The notes under the pieces: model-generated
Seen by the model: the letters and a program-made list of their open reading frames with translations, nothing else
Told to the model about the DNA's origin: nothing
Database searches by the model: none
Translations under genes and position numbers: made by a program
Assembly: GCF_900100435.1 (NCBI RefSeq)
Contig: NZ_FNEX01000003.1
Location: forward strand, 422,014-486,013
Source of the DNA: Pedobacter sp. ok626
GTDB lineage: Bacteria; Bacteroidota; Bacteroidia; Sphingobacteriales; Sphingobacteriaceae
DNA: 64,000 nucleotides
Direction: 5' to 3'
In this document: positions 35,842 through 45,241 of the stretch, piece after piece
How positions within the stretch are numbered: the stretch's first letter is position 1
How the letters are laid out: each line of letters starts with the position of its first letter

Positions 35842-37734
35842 ATGAAGAAAACTACGCTTTTACTCTTCCTATATTTTATCATACAGGCGGTTAGTGCTCA
35901 AAACTCTACAGTAAAAAAAGCACAGGCAAATTTTGATAAGGCGCAAGAATTCCTTAGCGCTGATAATTATGATCAGGCTATAACTTTACTTCAAGATGCC
36001 ATTAAGGCCGATCCCGGGTTTCAGTACGCATTTATACAACTTGCGGACATTAACCGTAGGCTTAAATCTTACGATCTGGCAAAACAAAATTATACTGCTG
36101 CATTGGCTTTGGGTGGCAATCCAGAGCCACGAGTTTATTATGGCTTTGCTGAGGCCGGAATTTTTAGCGGGGATTATGGCAATGCCTTAAAAAATATCAA
36201 CCAATTCATAAGAACTTATAAGGGTACAGATCCTGACTTTATGAACAGGGCTAAAAAATATTTAAAAGATTGCGAATTTGCCATTGAAGCATTGAAGCAC
36301 CCTGTAAAATATGAGCCTATAAATATGGGCGCCGAAATCAACTCAAAATATCGAGATTATTTCCCCTCGATCACTGCTGATGGAACTCAATTGATATTTA
36401 GCAGGAATATAGAAGGCAATGAGGATTTCTTTACGTCAACACTAAGGGATAAAACGTGGAGTAAGCCTATACCATTAAGTGATAAAATCAATACATCAAA
36501 ATATAATGAAGGAGCGCAATCCATTACACCGGATGGCTTATACTTATTTTTCACTGGCTGCAACAGACCCGATGGACTAGGTCGCTGTGACATTTATGTA
36601 AGTCATAAAGACGGAAAAGAATGGGGCGAACCATTTAATCTAGGTGCTCCAATCAATTCACCTTATTGGGAATCACAACCAGCGATCAGTCCAGATGGAG
36701 GTACTTTATATTTTGTAAGTAATAGGCCGGGTGGTGTGGGCGGTTATGACATTTGGAAAAGCTCATTAAAAGCGGATGGTTACTGGAGTATACCTGAGAA
36801 TCTTGGTCCGGAAATTAATACGCCTTACGATGAGCATACCCCTTTTCTTCATCCCGATGGAAAAACTTTATACTTTTCTTCAGATGGTTGGCCAGGAATG
36901 GGGAATAAGGATATTTTCATGAGTCGCGCAGATGAAAATGGCAAATGGTCAAAACCAGAAAACCTAGGCTATCCAATTAATACTTTTAATGAAGAAACAG
37001 GTTTAATTGTTACACCCGATGGATCCTCTGGTTTGTTTTCTTCTCTTAAAGGTGGTTTTGGGGACATGGATATTTATCAATTTAAAATACCACAAAACAA
37101 AAAGCCTCAACCAATTACTTATGTAAAAGGGATCGTAACAGACAAAGAAAGTAAATCATTCTTAGAGGCAAGTGTCCAAGTAGTTAATTTAAAAACAGGT
37201 AAGATAGCGTATAATGACATGACCTCTAAGGAAACTGGCGACTTCCTTGTAGTAATGCCAATTGGGGGAAATTACGCTTTTAACGTAATCGCAAACGGCT
37301 ACCTTTTTTACTCGGAAAACTATCAGCTAGACAGTGCTTATATAAACAAGCCATTCCTGGTAGAGGTTCACCTTGAAAAGCTAACAGCGGGAAAGAATAT
37401 GGTATTAAAGAATATTTTCTTCAATACAAACGAGTACGCGCTTTTGCCTGCCTCTTTAACAGAATTGAGTACCCTTAAAGATTTACTCAAAAACAATGCA
37501 AGGCTACATATAGAAATCCAGGGACATACCGACAACGTTGGCAACGACCTACAAAACGAAAAACTTTCTTTGCAACGTGCTAAAGCTGTTTACGACTACC
37601 TCATTGAAGCAGATATAGATCGAGAAAGATTAACTTTTAAAGGCTATGGAAAAACCAAGCCTATTGCTCCAAATGATACAGAAGCACAGAGAAGACAAAA
37701 CAGAAGAACCTCTTTTGTCGTTACTAAAATCTAA
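35842..37734 (+). CDS. OmpA-family outer-membrane protein with TPR and PD40 beta-propeller repeats
   Basis: About 630 residues from the ATG at 35842. Signal peptide (MKKTTLLLFLYFIIQAVSAQ), then TPR repeats (about 25-150), a WD40-like/PD40 propeller (about 155-430, repeated S.DG..LYF.S.R.GG.G..DI), a carboxypeptidase-regulatory-like beta sandwich (about 430-515), and a C-terminal OmpA peptidoglycan-binding domain with IEIQGHTDNVGND and RAKAVYDYLIEADIDRERLTFKGYGKTKP. This architecture is common in Bacteroidota and links the outer membrane to peptidoglycan. A close terminator separates it from kdsA. Confidence 0.92.
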   Translation: MKKTTLLLFLYFIIQAVSAQNSTVKKAQANFDKAQEFLSADNYDQAITLLQDAIKADPGFQYAFIQLADINRRLKSYDLAKQNYTAALALGGNPEPRVYYGFAEAGIFSGDYGNALKNINQFIRTYKGTDPDFMNRAKKYLKDCEFAIEALKHPVKYEPINMGAEINSKYRDYFPSITADGTQLIFSRNIEGNEDFFTSTLRDKTWSKPIPLSDKINTSKYNEGAQSITPDGLYLFFTGCNRPDGLGRCDIYVSHKDGKEWGEPFNLGAPINSPYWESQPAISPDGGTLYFVSNRPGGVGGYDIWKSSLKADGYWSIPENLGPEINTPYDEHTPFLHPDGKTLYFSSDGWPGMGNKDIFMSRADENGKWSKPENLGYPINTFNEETGLIVTPDGSSGLFSSLKGGFGDMDIYQFKIPQNKKPQPITYVKGIVTDKESKSFLEASVQVVNLKTGKIAYNDMTSKETGDFLVVMPIGGNYAFNVIANGYLFYSENYQLDSAYINKPFLVEVHLEKLTAGKNMVLKNIFFNTNEYALLPASLTELSTLKDLLKNNARLHIEIQGHTDNVGNDLQNEKLSLQRAKAVYDYLIEADIDRERLTFKGYGKTKPIAPNDTEAQRRQNRRTSFVVTKI

Positions 37735-37758
37735 AAAAGCGGTTAAATAACCGCTTTT
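37735..37758. terminator. Bidirectional terminator between the OmpA-family gene and kdsA
   Basis: Perfect 11-bp stem AAAAGCGGTTA / TAACCGCTTTT with a 2-nt gap, flanked by A and T tracts in both directions. It overlaps the last codons of kdsA. Confidence 0.8.
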
Positions 37759-38558
37759 CTTATTCTAACTAATTTAACTAGTAGTTGTTCCAGTAAATCC
37801 AGATGAAGCATATTTGCACCGTCAGATTTAGCATTTGCAGGATCGGGGTGTGTTTCAATAAACAATCCGTCTGCTCCGACTGCTATCGCTGCTTTAGCAA
37901 TAGTTTCTATCAACTCAGGTTTACCACCTGTAACACCCGAGCTTTGATTAGGCTGTTGTAAGGAATGTGTACAGTCCATCACTACAGGAACCCCAAAACT
38001 CTGCATTTCAGGAAGTCCACGATAATCAACGATTAAATCCTGATAACCGAACGTATTCCCTCTGTCGGTCAAAATCACCCTATTATTTCCAGATTCTACA
38101 ATCTTCTCTACAGCAAATTTCATTGAGCCTGCAGAAAGGAATTGCCCTTTTTTTACATTGACCACTTTATTGGTCTTTGCAGCCGCAATTAGCAAATCTG
38201 TCTGGCGACACAAAAATGCAGGTATCTGTAAAACATCAACATAGGCCGCTGCCATAGCTGCTTCTCCACTTTCGTGAATATCAGTAACAGTAGGTACATC
38301 AAAGGTCTTCCCTATCTTTTCTAGTATTTTAAGTGCTTTTTCATCACCTATCCCAGTAAAAGAACCACCTTTAGAACGATTTGCTTTACGATACGAACCT
38401 TTAAAAATAAACGGAATTTCCAGCTTATCAGTAATCGTTATGATCTTCTCTGCAATTCGCAGGGCGATATCTTCTCCTTCTATAGCACACGGACCAGCCA
38501 TTAAAAAGAAATTACCAGAATTTGTATGTTTTAATTTATCTAATGAAATGTTAATCAT
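37743..38558 (-). CDS. kdsA: 3-deoxy-8-phosphooctulonate (Kdo-8-P) synthase
   Basis: 271 residues. FFLMAGPCAIEGED, FKGSYRKANRSKGGSFTG, VTDIHE and CRQTDLLIAAAKTNKVVNVKKGQFLS are the phosphoenolpyruvate- and arabinose-5-phosphate-binding segments; LTDRGNTFGYQDLIVDYRGLP and VMDCTHSLQQPN follow. It condenses PEP with arabinose 5-phosphate for lipid A-core. The isomerase that makes arabinose 5-phosphate (kdsD) lies 2.3 kb away across recQ, consistent with a Kdo neighbourhood. Confidence 0.96.
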   Translation of the reverse strand: MINISLDKLKHTNSGNFFLMAGPCAIEGEDIALRIAEKIITITDKLEIPFIFKGSYRKANRSKGGSFTGIGDEKALKILEKIGKTFDVPTVTDIHESGEAAMAAAYVDVLQIPAFLCRQTDLLIAAAKTNKVVNVKKGQFLSAGSMKFAVEKIVESGNNRVILTDRGNTFGYQDLIVDYRGLPEMQSFGVPVVMDCTHSLQQPNQSSGVTGGKPELIETIAKAAIAVGADGLFIETHPDPANAKSDGANMLHLDLLEQLLVKLVRIRKAVI

Positions 38559-38573
38559 TATTATCTTTTACTA

Positions 38574-40763
38574 TTAATTACCTAATTCGGACATGAACTT
38601 AATACGCATCAGCTGTATCTCTTCACGTGAATAATCTGTTTCGCCTAATTCCTTTAACGCCTCATCGATTGAATCGTTCTCAGCTGACTGAAAATAATCA
38701 AACACCTCATCCTGACGATCTTCATCAATCACTTCGTCAACAAAATAATTCAGGTTCAATTTGGTGCCCGAGTTTACAATGGCTTCTATCTCTTTTAAGA
38801 TGTCATCATAAGTAATTCCCTTAGCTCTTGCGATGTCTTCAAGTCCAATTTTTCTATCAATATTCTGAATAATGGAAACTTTTAACTGCGACTTATTGGC
38901 CTGAGTTTTAATGATTAAATCTATCGGGCGTTCAATATCGTTATCTTCAACGTACTTCTTGATCAATTCAAGAAACGGTGCGCCAAACTTTAAAGCTTTA
39001 CCATTACCTACACCAGAGATTTGTTTTAATTCATCCATGGCAATCGGGTAATGCGTACACATCTCCTCTAAAGACGGATCTTGAAAAACAACAAACGGAG
39101 GTACATTTTTCTGTTTGGCTATTTTCTTACGCAGATCTTTCAGCAACTGTAGCAACTGGGTATCTAAAGTCCCAGTACCATGCTTCACATCGTCCTCATC
39201 GTCATCTGCTGCGCTTTCAATGGGCTCGTTCAATATAAATTTCAGACTATAAGGATTTTCTACAAAGCCACGACCATTGTTGGTTAAGCTTAGCAATCCG
39301 TAATTGTCTATATCTTTTGAAAGGAAATTATTTAATACAGCTTGTCTAACCAATGATTTCCAGTAATTCTCACCTTCAACAACACCTAGGCCAAATTCCG
39401 ACAATTTACTATGTTCATAGGCGATCGTCTGCGCCGTTTCTAAGCCCATTAAGACATTGATGATATGTGTATCATCAAATTTCTCACCTATTTTCTGGAT
39501 TAGTTTTAAAAGCACCTGCAACGACTCCTCAGCTTCAAATAATTTTTTAGGCTTTTTACAGTTGTCACACATGCAGTTACAACCTGTTTCGTTAAAGTTC
39601 TCTCCAAAATAATGAAGGATTTGCTTTCTCCGGCAAACGCCAGATTCAGCATAATCGATTACTTCTTTTAGTATCTGTGTGCCGATTTCTCGTTCCGATA
39701 CTGGCTTATCTTTCATAAACTTGGCCAGCTTGTCTACATCCTTCTGTGCGTAAAATGCAATACAAACACCTTCCCCACCATCTCTTCCAGCCCTACCGGT
39801 TTCCTGATAATAGCCTTCCATACTCTTAGGAATGTCGTGGTGAATTACAAAACGAACATCTGGTTTGTCAATACCCATTCCAAAAGCGATAGTAGCTACA
39901 ATAACTTCTACGTCTTCCATCAGGAACTTATCCTGAGTATCTGCTCTAACTTTTGGTTCCAGACCTGCGTGGTAAGGCAAAGCCTTTATCCCGTTTAGAT
40001 TTAGTGATTCAGCAACTTCTTCAACCTTTTTGCGGCTTAAACAGTAGATGATACCAGATTTTCCAGTATTGTACTTAATGTACCTGATGATCTCTTTAAG
40101 TACATCACGCTTGGGACGGATCTCATAAAACAAGTTCGGTCTGTTAAATGAAGACTTAAACAGTGTCGCATCACTCATCTGAAGATTTTTGATGATATCC
40201 TGCTGAACCTTTGGCGTTGCAGTTGCAGTCAATGCAATAATCGGAATCCCCTCACCCAGACCACTGATTACCTGTCTAATCTTACGGTATTCAGGTCTAA
40301 AATCATGTCCCCACTCAGAAATACAGTGGGCCTCATCTACCGCTACAAAAGATATTTTAATCAATCTCAGGAAATCAATATTATCCTGTTTAGAAAGTGA
40401 CTCAGGTGCTACATAAAGTAACTTGGTCTGTCCACTTAATAGATCACTTTTAACCTGAGCTATTTCGGTCTTATTTAAAGACGAATTTAAGAAATGAGCA
40501 ATACTATCACTCCCACCAAAAGCTCTCAGTTGATCCACCTGATTTTTCATCAAAGCGATTAACGGAGAGATAACAATTGCAGTACCCTCATTCATCAATG
40601 CTGGTAACTGGTAACATATGGATTTCCCCCCACCTGTAGGCATGATTACAAACGTATTCTTCTTCTCAAGAACATTGGTGATTATTGACTCCTGATCACC
40701 CTTAAAATTATCAAAACCAAAAAAGGTTTGTAAGTTGTCAAACAACGACTTTTTCACATCCAT
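38574..40763 (-). CDS. recQ: ATP-dependent DNA helicase RecQ
   Basis: 729 residues. Walker A MPTGGGKSICYQLPA near 41-55, DEAH box VDEAHCISEWGHDFRPEY, motif III ALTATAT, GIIYCLSRKK, motif V ATIAFGMGIDKPDVRFV and motif VI YYQETGRAGRDG. The zinc-binding CRR..ILHYFGE....CNCMCDNC, a winged helix, then an HRDC domain (PIAMDELKQISGVGNGKALKFG) and a further 100-residue acidic tail typical of Bacteroidota RecQ. 3'-5' helicase for recombination and fork repair. Confidence 0.97.
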   Translation of the reverse strand: MDVKKSLFDNLQTFFGFDNFKGDQESIITNVLEKKNTFVIMPTGGGKSICYQLPALMNEGTAIVISPLIALMKNQVDQLRAFGGSDSIAHFLNSSLNKTEIAQVKSDLLSGQTKLLYVAPESLSKQDNIDFLRLIKISFVAVDEAHCISEWGHDFRPEYRKIRQVISGLGEGIPIIALTATATPKVQQDIIKNLQMSDATLFKSSFNRPNLFYEIRPKRDVLKEIIRYIKYNTGKSGIIYCLSRKKVEEVAESLNLNGIKALPYHAGLEPKVRADTQDKFLMEDVEVIVATIAFGMGIDKPDVRFVIHHDIPKSMEGYYQETGRAGRDGGEGVCIAFYAQKDVDKLAKFMKDKPVSEREIGTQILKEVIDYAESGVCRRKQILHYFGENFNETGCNCMCDNCKKPKKLFEAEESLQVLLKLIQKIGEKFDDTHIINVLMGLETAQTIAYEHSKLSEFGLGVVEGENYWKSLVRQAVLNNFLSKDIDNYGLLSLTNNGRGFVENPYSLKFILNEPIESAADDDEDDVKHGTGTLDTQLLQLLKDLRKKIAKQKNVPPFVVFQDPSLEEMCTHYPIAMDELKQISGVGNGKALKFGAPFLELIKKYVEDNDIERPIDLIIKTQANKSQLKVSIIQNIDRKIGLEDIARAKGITYDDILKEIEAIVNSGTKLNLNYFVDEVIDEDRQDEVFDYFQSAENDSIDEALKELGETDYSREEIQLMRIKFMSELGN

Positions 40764-40807
40764 TTCGTGTATAAAATATTCAGTGCTATTTTTACTTCAA
40801 AATAACA

Positions 40808-40815
40808 TAATTTTG
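40808..40815 (+). promoter_or_regulatory. -7 promoter element of kdsD
   Basis: TAATTTTG, an exact TAnnTTTG match, 37 bp before the inferred TTG start and between the divergent recQ and kdsD genes. Confidence 0.5.
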
Positions 40816-40852
40816 CACTAATTCAAAGCATCAATATACTAATTAATTCTGT

Positions 40853-41818
40853 TTGAAAAGTAAAAAATCTATTATCGAGGCTGGGGTCAGCACGTTACAG
40901 TTGGAAGCTGAGGCCATTTTAGGCTTAATTAAGAACATAAATGATGATTTTGTTAAGGCAGTTAACCTAATTATCGAAAGCCAGGGCCGTGTAATCGTCA
41001 CTGGAATTGGCAAAAGCGCCATTATTGCGCAGAAAATCGTTGCAACTTTTAACTCTACGGGCACTCCTGCCATTTTTATGCATGCTGCAGATGCTGTTCA
41101 TGGCGACCTCGGTATGATCCAAAAAAATGACATTGTGATCTGCATTTCCAAAAGTGGAAATACCCCCGAAATAAAAGTACTGGCACCGTTACTAAAGCAA
41201 TCAGGTAACATAATGATTGGCATGATTGGCCAACTAAATTCTGAGCTAGCCCGACAGGCTGATCTAGTCTTAAATACTTATGTTGAAAAGGAGGCTTGTC
41301 CACATAACCTTGCTCCCACAACCAGCACAACTGCTCAGCTCGCTATGGGTGATGCGCTTGCCATATGCCTGTTACATTCACGGGATTTCAATGAGCAGGA
41401 TTTTGCCAAATATCACCCTGGTGGTTCACTAGGTAAAAAGCTATATTTAAAGACTGGAGACCTGGCTGTAAAAAATCAGAAGCCATCGATTAACCCTAAT
41501 GCATCTGTAAAAGATGTCATCATAGAAATTAGTCAAAACCGTTTAGGTGCAGTAGTTGTTGTTGATGCAGATGTTATTTTAGGCATAATTACTGATGGAG
41601 ACATCAGAAGGATGCTTCAAAACCATTCAGATTTAACCAATATAAAGGCGAGCGACTTAATGAACCCAAATCCCAAAAGAATTGAGAAAGATCAACTAGC
41701 GCTTAATGCACTTGAGATTATAAAAGAAAACAATATCACTCAATTATTAGTTACCGATGCTGGAAATTACTTTGGTATCGTACATTTGCACGACCTTCTA
41801 CAGGAAGGCATAATTTAA
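40853..41818 (+). CDS. kdsD: Arabinose-5-phosphate isomerase (KpsF/GutQ family)
   Basis: 321 residues. The SIS domain has RVIVTGIGKSAIIAQKIVATFNSTGTPAIFMHAADAVHGDLGMI and ISKSGNTPEIK, the sugar-phosphate pocket. CPHNLAPTTSTTAQLAMGDALA follows, then two CBS domains (about 205-321). It isomerises ribulose 5-phosphate to arabinose 5-phosphate for kdsA. The start must be TTG at 40853: a stop codon lies three codons upstream (40844-40846) and the next Met is deep inside the SIS domain. Confidence 0.94.
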   Translation: MKSKKSIIEAGVSTLQLEAEAILGLIKNINDDFVKAVNLIIESQGRVIVTGIGKSAIIAQKIVATFNSTGTPAIFMHAADAVHGDLGMIQKNDIVICISKSGNTPEIKVLAPLLKQSGNIMIGMIGQLNSELARQADLVLNTYVEKEACPHNLAPTTSTTAQLAMGDALAICLLHSRDFNEQDFAKYHPGGSLGKKLYLKTGDLAVKNQKPSINPNASVKDVIIEISQNRLGAVVVVDADVILGIITDGDIRRMLQNHSDLTNIKASDLMNPNPKRIEKDQLALNALEIIKENNITQLLVTDAGNYFGIVHLHDLLQEGII

Positions 41819-41833
41819 CACTTTCTAATTAGC

Positions 41834-42925
41834 ATGAATAAAAATAATTACGCATTAATAATGGCTGGTGGAGTTGGCAGCCGTTTTTGGCCAGTAAGCA
41901 GGACTGAGTTTCCAAAACAATTCATTGATTTCTTTGGTGTTGGAAAAACATTAATTCAGAGTACCTACGAACGTTTTTTAAAAATATGCCCACCTGAGAA
42001 TATTTTTGTCGTTACCAACGAAATCTACACGAGTATCGTTAAGGAGCAATTGCCAGATCTAAATGAAAATCAAATCCTGGCAGAGCCGATCATGCGCAAT
42101 ACCGCGCCATGTATCTCTTACGGCTCCATGAAAATTGCCAGCCTTAATCCAGATGCTACGATTGTAGTTGCTCCTTCAGATCATACTATAACCAATCAGG
42201 ATGCTTTTATAGCAGCAATTGAGCAGTCTTTAAAGGCTGCATCAGAAAATGACTGCCTCATCACATTGGGTATTAAACCGAGCAGACCTGATACAGGGTA
42301 TGGCTACATTCAGTATGTAGAAAACACCTTAAAAACTGACAACCAAATCCATAAAGTAAAGATATTTACCGAGAAACCGAATATTGACCTGGCGAAATCC
42401 TTTATACAAAGTGGTGATTTCTTATGGAATGCTGGAATTTTCATCTGGTCCGCAAAGTCCATAAATAAAGCTTTCTCTAAACACCTTCCCGAAATGCATG
42501 AGATATTTTTGCAGGGAAATCCAATGTATAATACCGAAAGTGAAAAAGAGTTTATCAGTGATGCTTATCAGCAATGCACTAATATTTCAATAGACTTTGG
42601 AATTATGGAAAAAGCGGATAATGTTTATGTATTGCCTGCTGACTTTGGTTGGTCTGATTTAGGCACCTGGGCATCAATATATGACATTGCAGAGCATGAT
42701 TATGTAGGAAATGCAGTAATACCAGCAGAACAAGTTATGATGTTCAATTCCTCTAATTGCATGGTCAATGTACCTAAAGATAAACTAGTTATCTTACAGG
42801 GACTGCATGACTATATTGTTGTAGAGTCGAATAATACCCTAATGATTTGTCCAAAATCAGAAGAGCAATCCATTAAACAAGTAGTAGCAGATGTAAAAGC
42901 TAAATTTGGAACAAAGTTCATCTAG
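41834..42925 (+). CDS. manC: Mannose-1-phosphate guanylyltransferase
   Basis: 363 residues, nucleotidyltransferase domain only (no C-terminal isomerase domain). MAGGVGSRFWPVSRTEFPKQF is the GTP-binding signature. VVAPSDHTI, TGYGYIQ, FTEKPN and NAGIFIWS are the catalytic and substrate-binding segments of the ManC/RfbM class, and DFGWSDLGTW closes the core. It makes GDP-mannose for surface polysaccharides or fucose synthesis. It lies 15 bp after kdsD, so the two are co-transcribed and end at the hairpin 42947-42981. Confidence 0.95.
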   Translation: MNKNNYALIMAGGVGSRFWPVSRTEFPKQFIDFFGVGKTLIQSTYERFLKICPPENIFVVTNEIYTSIVKEQLPDLNENQILAEPIMRNTAPCISYGSMKIASLNPDATIVVAPSDHTITNQDAFIAAIEQSLKAASENDCLITLGIKPSRPDTGYGYIQYVENTLKTDNQIHKVKIFTEKPNIDLAKSFIQSGDFLWNAGIFIWSAKSINKAFSKHLPEMHEIFLQGNPMYNTESEKEFISDAYQQCTNISIDFGIMEKADNVYVLPADFGWSDLGTWASIYDIAEHDYVGNAVIPAEQVMMFNSSNCMVNVPKDKLVILQGLHDYIVVESNNTLMICPKSEEQSIKQVVADVKAKFGTKFI

Positions 42926-42946
42926 TTTTTCATCATAATTTTATAA

Positions 42947-42990
42947 ACATCCGGATCCGGGCTAAAACCAGATCCGGATGTCTTTTTTTA
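42947..42990 (+). terminator. Terminator of the kdsD-manC operon
   Basis: 11-bp perfect stem ACATCCGGATC / GATCCGGATGT (42947-42957 and 42971-42981) followed by CTTTTTTT. It precedes the Hsp70-like start at 43017. Confidence 0.9.
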
Positions 42991-43016
42991 ATACCTTCAA
43001 ACATTTTGCCTTTACA

Positions 43017-44288
43017 ATGAGTAAGTTTTTATATGGAATTGATTTTGGAACAACCAATTCTGCCCTATCTATCTATAATGAAGAAAAAAAAGAGATTGTA
43101 GATACCATTATCGTTCCCTCTATCCTATATTTTCAAAGTGAACAACCTGCCGCCGAAGCTTTAAAATATGTTGTTGGTGAAGAAGCTATCGCCTCCTACC
43201 TTAGCGATGGGATGAAAGGCCGCTTCATGAAATCCATCAAACGGATCCTGCCAAGAAGCAGCTTTATCGAAACCCGTATCCACAACAAAAGATTCAACGC
43301 ATCAGATCTGGTTACACTAATCTTAAAAGAATTAAAAAGCAGAGCTGACCTAATTACAGGCTATGACTGCCGCAAAGCGATTATAGGTCGACCAGTATTC
43401 TTTGATGATGAGAACTCATCGAAAGATGCCTTGGCACAAAAAAGACTCAACAAGGCTGCAGAGAATGCAGGCTTCGATGAGGTACGATTTCAATTTGAGC
43501 CTATAGGTGCCGCCTTCGCATACGAAAAAACAATCAGCAGGCAAGAGCGAGTATTAGTTGCCGACTTAGGTGGTGGAACAACTGACTTTACCTACCTGGA
43601 GTTAGATCCAGCTAAAATTGGCAGTAAAGATCGCAGAAAGGACATCATAGCCACTGGCGGTATATACATCGGTGGAGATAGCTTCGACTCCGCATTTATG
43701 TGGGAAAAGGGTACGCCCTATTTTGGCAAAAATACCATGTATGAAGCAGCACCTGGAAAAATGTTAAAAGTACCGGTGTCTCTATTTGCGAATATCTGTT
43801 CATGGGAGCAAATGAACTTTTTTAATGGTCAAAAGATAAAAAATGACCTGCAAACTTATTATCATTACGCTAAGCAGGACAAAACCTTTAAAAATCTGAT
43901 TACGCTTACTGACAATAACCTGGGATATTCAGTATTTCAGTCCATAGAAAAAATCAAGATAGAGTTGTCTAAACAGACTTCATCAACTTTTAAATACTCT
44001 AAAATGGAAATTGAGATCGATGAGGAGGTCACTATTGACCAATACGAAACAATTATAGATAAAGACTTGACAAAGATCAGTCGTTATCTGGAAGAGTTTC
44101 TCTCGAGCAATCAGATTAAACCAGAAGAGATCAATAGCTTATTCTTAACCGGAGGAACCTCGATGGTTTGCGCAGTTAAAAACTTGTTTGAAGCCAGATT
44201 TCCAGCTGTCCCTATCCATACGGGCGACAACTTTATGAGTGTGGCAAAAGGATTAGCTTACAGCGGCTATTTATTTGATGAAGAATAA
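43017..44288 (+). CDS. Hsp70-like protein, YegD type
   Basis: 423 residues from the ATG at 43017; the longer frame from 42978 would begin inside the manC terminator hairpin. YGIDFGTTNSALSIYN is the phosphate-1 loop, ADLGGGTTDFTYLEL phosphate-2 and LFLTGGTSMVCAV the adenosine loop of an actin-like ATPase. The DnaK peptide-binding domain is missing, as in E. coli YegD, so this is a nucleotide-binding chaperone-like protein without a standard substrate domain. Monocistronic; its client is unknown. Confidence 0.88.
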   Translation: MSKFLYGIDFGTTNSALSIYNEEKKEIVDTIIVPSILYFQSEQPAAEALKYVVGEEAIASYLSDGMKGRFMKSIKRILPRSSFIETRIHNKRFNASDLVTLILKELKSRADLITGYDCRKAIIGRPVFFDDENSSKDALAQKRLNKAAENAGFDEVRFQFEPIGAAFAYEKTISRQERVLVADLGGGTTDFTYLELDPAKIGSKDRRKDIIATGGIYIGGDSFDSAFMWEKGTPYFGKNTMYEAAPGKMLKVPVSLFANICSWEQMNFFNGQKIKNDLQTYYHYAKQDKTFKNLITLTDNNLGYSVFQSIEKIKIELSKQTSSTFKYSKMEIEIDEEVTIDQYETIIDKDLTKISRYLEEFLSSNQIKPEEINSLFLTGGTSMVCAVKNLFEARFPAVPIHTGDNFMSVAKGLAYSGYLFDEE

Positions 44289-44312
44289 AAACCTTTACAG
44301 GTCATCAGTCAG

Positions 44313-45077
44313 CTATTGTCGCTGTCTGATGGCCTCATAAAGAATAACTCCTGCTGATACAGATACGTTAAGAGAGCTGATCTCTCCGATCATAGGGATT
44401 TTTGCCAGGTGATTAGCCATACGCATGATCTCATTCGAAATCCCTTCATCTTCAGCCCCCATTACAATTGCAGTTGGGGCCGTATAATCCGGCGCATAAA
44501 TCAAATCGTTTGTCTTTTCTGTACAAGCAACAATCTGTAAACCACAATCCTGTAAATACAAGGCTATTTTATGTAAATTTTGGTGTCTACATACCGGAAT
44601 ACTAAACAAAGCACCAGCAGAAGTCTTAATCGCATCGGCGTTAATTTGTGCTGAATTTTTCGAAGGCACAATAAGCGCATGCACCCCTGCACAAGCAGCT
44701 GTCCTGGCAATAGCGCCCATATTCCTCACATCAGTAACCCCATCCAATATCATTACCAAAGGAACTTCACCTTTTTCATAGATCATTGGAATTATATCTT
44801 CAATTTTTTGAAAAGTAATAGCAGAAATTACCGCAATTACACCCTGATGATTTTTCTGAGTCATCCGGTTTAACTTTTCAATCGGCACATTATGTACCGG
44901 AATGTCAGTGTCTTTTAATAAGGCCTTTAACTCTAAAATTAGCTCACCAGTTAGCCCGCGTTGCATATATATACTTTCTACTTCTTTTCCAGCTTTAATA
45001 GCCTCTATTACAGCACGTATACCAAACACGAATTCATTATTCTCTTTAGGTCTTGAAGGTCTTCTGGAATTTTCCAT
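44313..45077 (-). CDS. rlmB: 23S rRNA (guanosine-2'-O)-methyltransferase, SpoU/TrmH family
   Basis: 254 residues. The N-terminal substrate-binding domain begins NEFVFGIRAVIEAIKAG. The C-terminal SPOUT knot carries DGVTDVRNMGAIARTAACAGV, IVMGAEDEGIS and LNVSVSAGVILYEA (motifs 1-3). It most likely modifies G2251 of 23S rRNA. An imperfect hairpin at 44301-44335, over its own 3' end, may serve as a terminator between it and the convergent Hsp70-like gene. Confidence 0.93.
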   Translation of the reverse strand: MENSRRPSRPKENNEFVFGIRAVIEAIKAGKEVESIYMQRGLTGELILELKALLKDTDIPVHNVPIEKLNRMTQKNHQGVIAVISAITFQKIEDIIPMIYEKGEVPLVMILDGVTDVRNMGAIARTAACAGVHALIVPSKNSAQINADAIKTSAGALFSIPVCRHQNLHKIALYLQDCGLQIVACTEKTNDLIYAPDYTAPTAIVMGAEDEGISNEIMRMANHLAKIPMIGEISSLNVSVSAGVILYEAIRQRQ

Positions 45078-45096
45078 TAAATATTAAATTGAAGCG

Positions 45097-45104
45097 CAAA
45101 AATA
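45097..45104 (-). promoter_or_regulatory. -7 promoter element of rlmB
   Basis: TATTTTTG on the minus strand, an exact TAnnTTTG match, 19 bp upstream of the rlmB start codon. Confidence 0.5.
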
Positions 45105-45228
45105 GGTATTCTTTTCCACATAGTTTTGTTAGCAAAAATCAAAAATTTATCAAAGCGCTATTGCTAAGGGGATATTCAGGAATGTCGAAATGTGTATAAA
45201 GAATTACACAAACGACTTATTTTTTGTA

Positions 45229-45236
45229 TAATTTTG
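45229..45236 (+). promoter_or_regulatory. -7 promoter element of dnaB
   Basis: TAATTTTG, an exact TAnnTTTG match, ending 5 bp before the ATG at 45242. It overlaps the upstream TTG that would otherwise extend the frame, fixing the start at 45242 and giving a nearly leaderless transcript. Confidence 0.5.
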
Positions 45237-45241
45237 TACCT

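Noticed and set aside
42978..43016. Longer Hsp70-like frame from 42978
   Set aside because: It starts inside the manC terminator hairpin, and the family N-terminus is at 43017.
44301..44335. Hairpin between the Hsp70-like gene and rlmB as a terminator
   Set aside because: The 14-bp stem has two mismatches, no T-tract follows in either direction, and it overlaps rlmB codons; mentioned only in the rlmB entry.
45224..45241. Longer dnaB start at TTG 45224
   Set aside because: It overlaps the TAATTTTG promoter element, and MSNDHP at 45242 is a better start.
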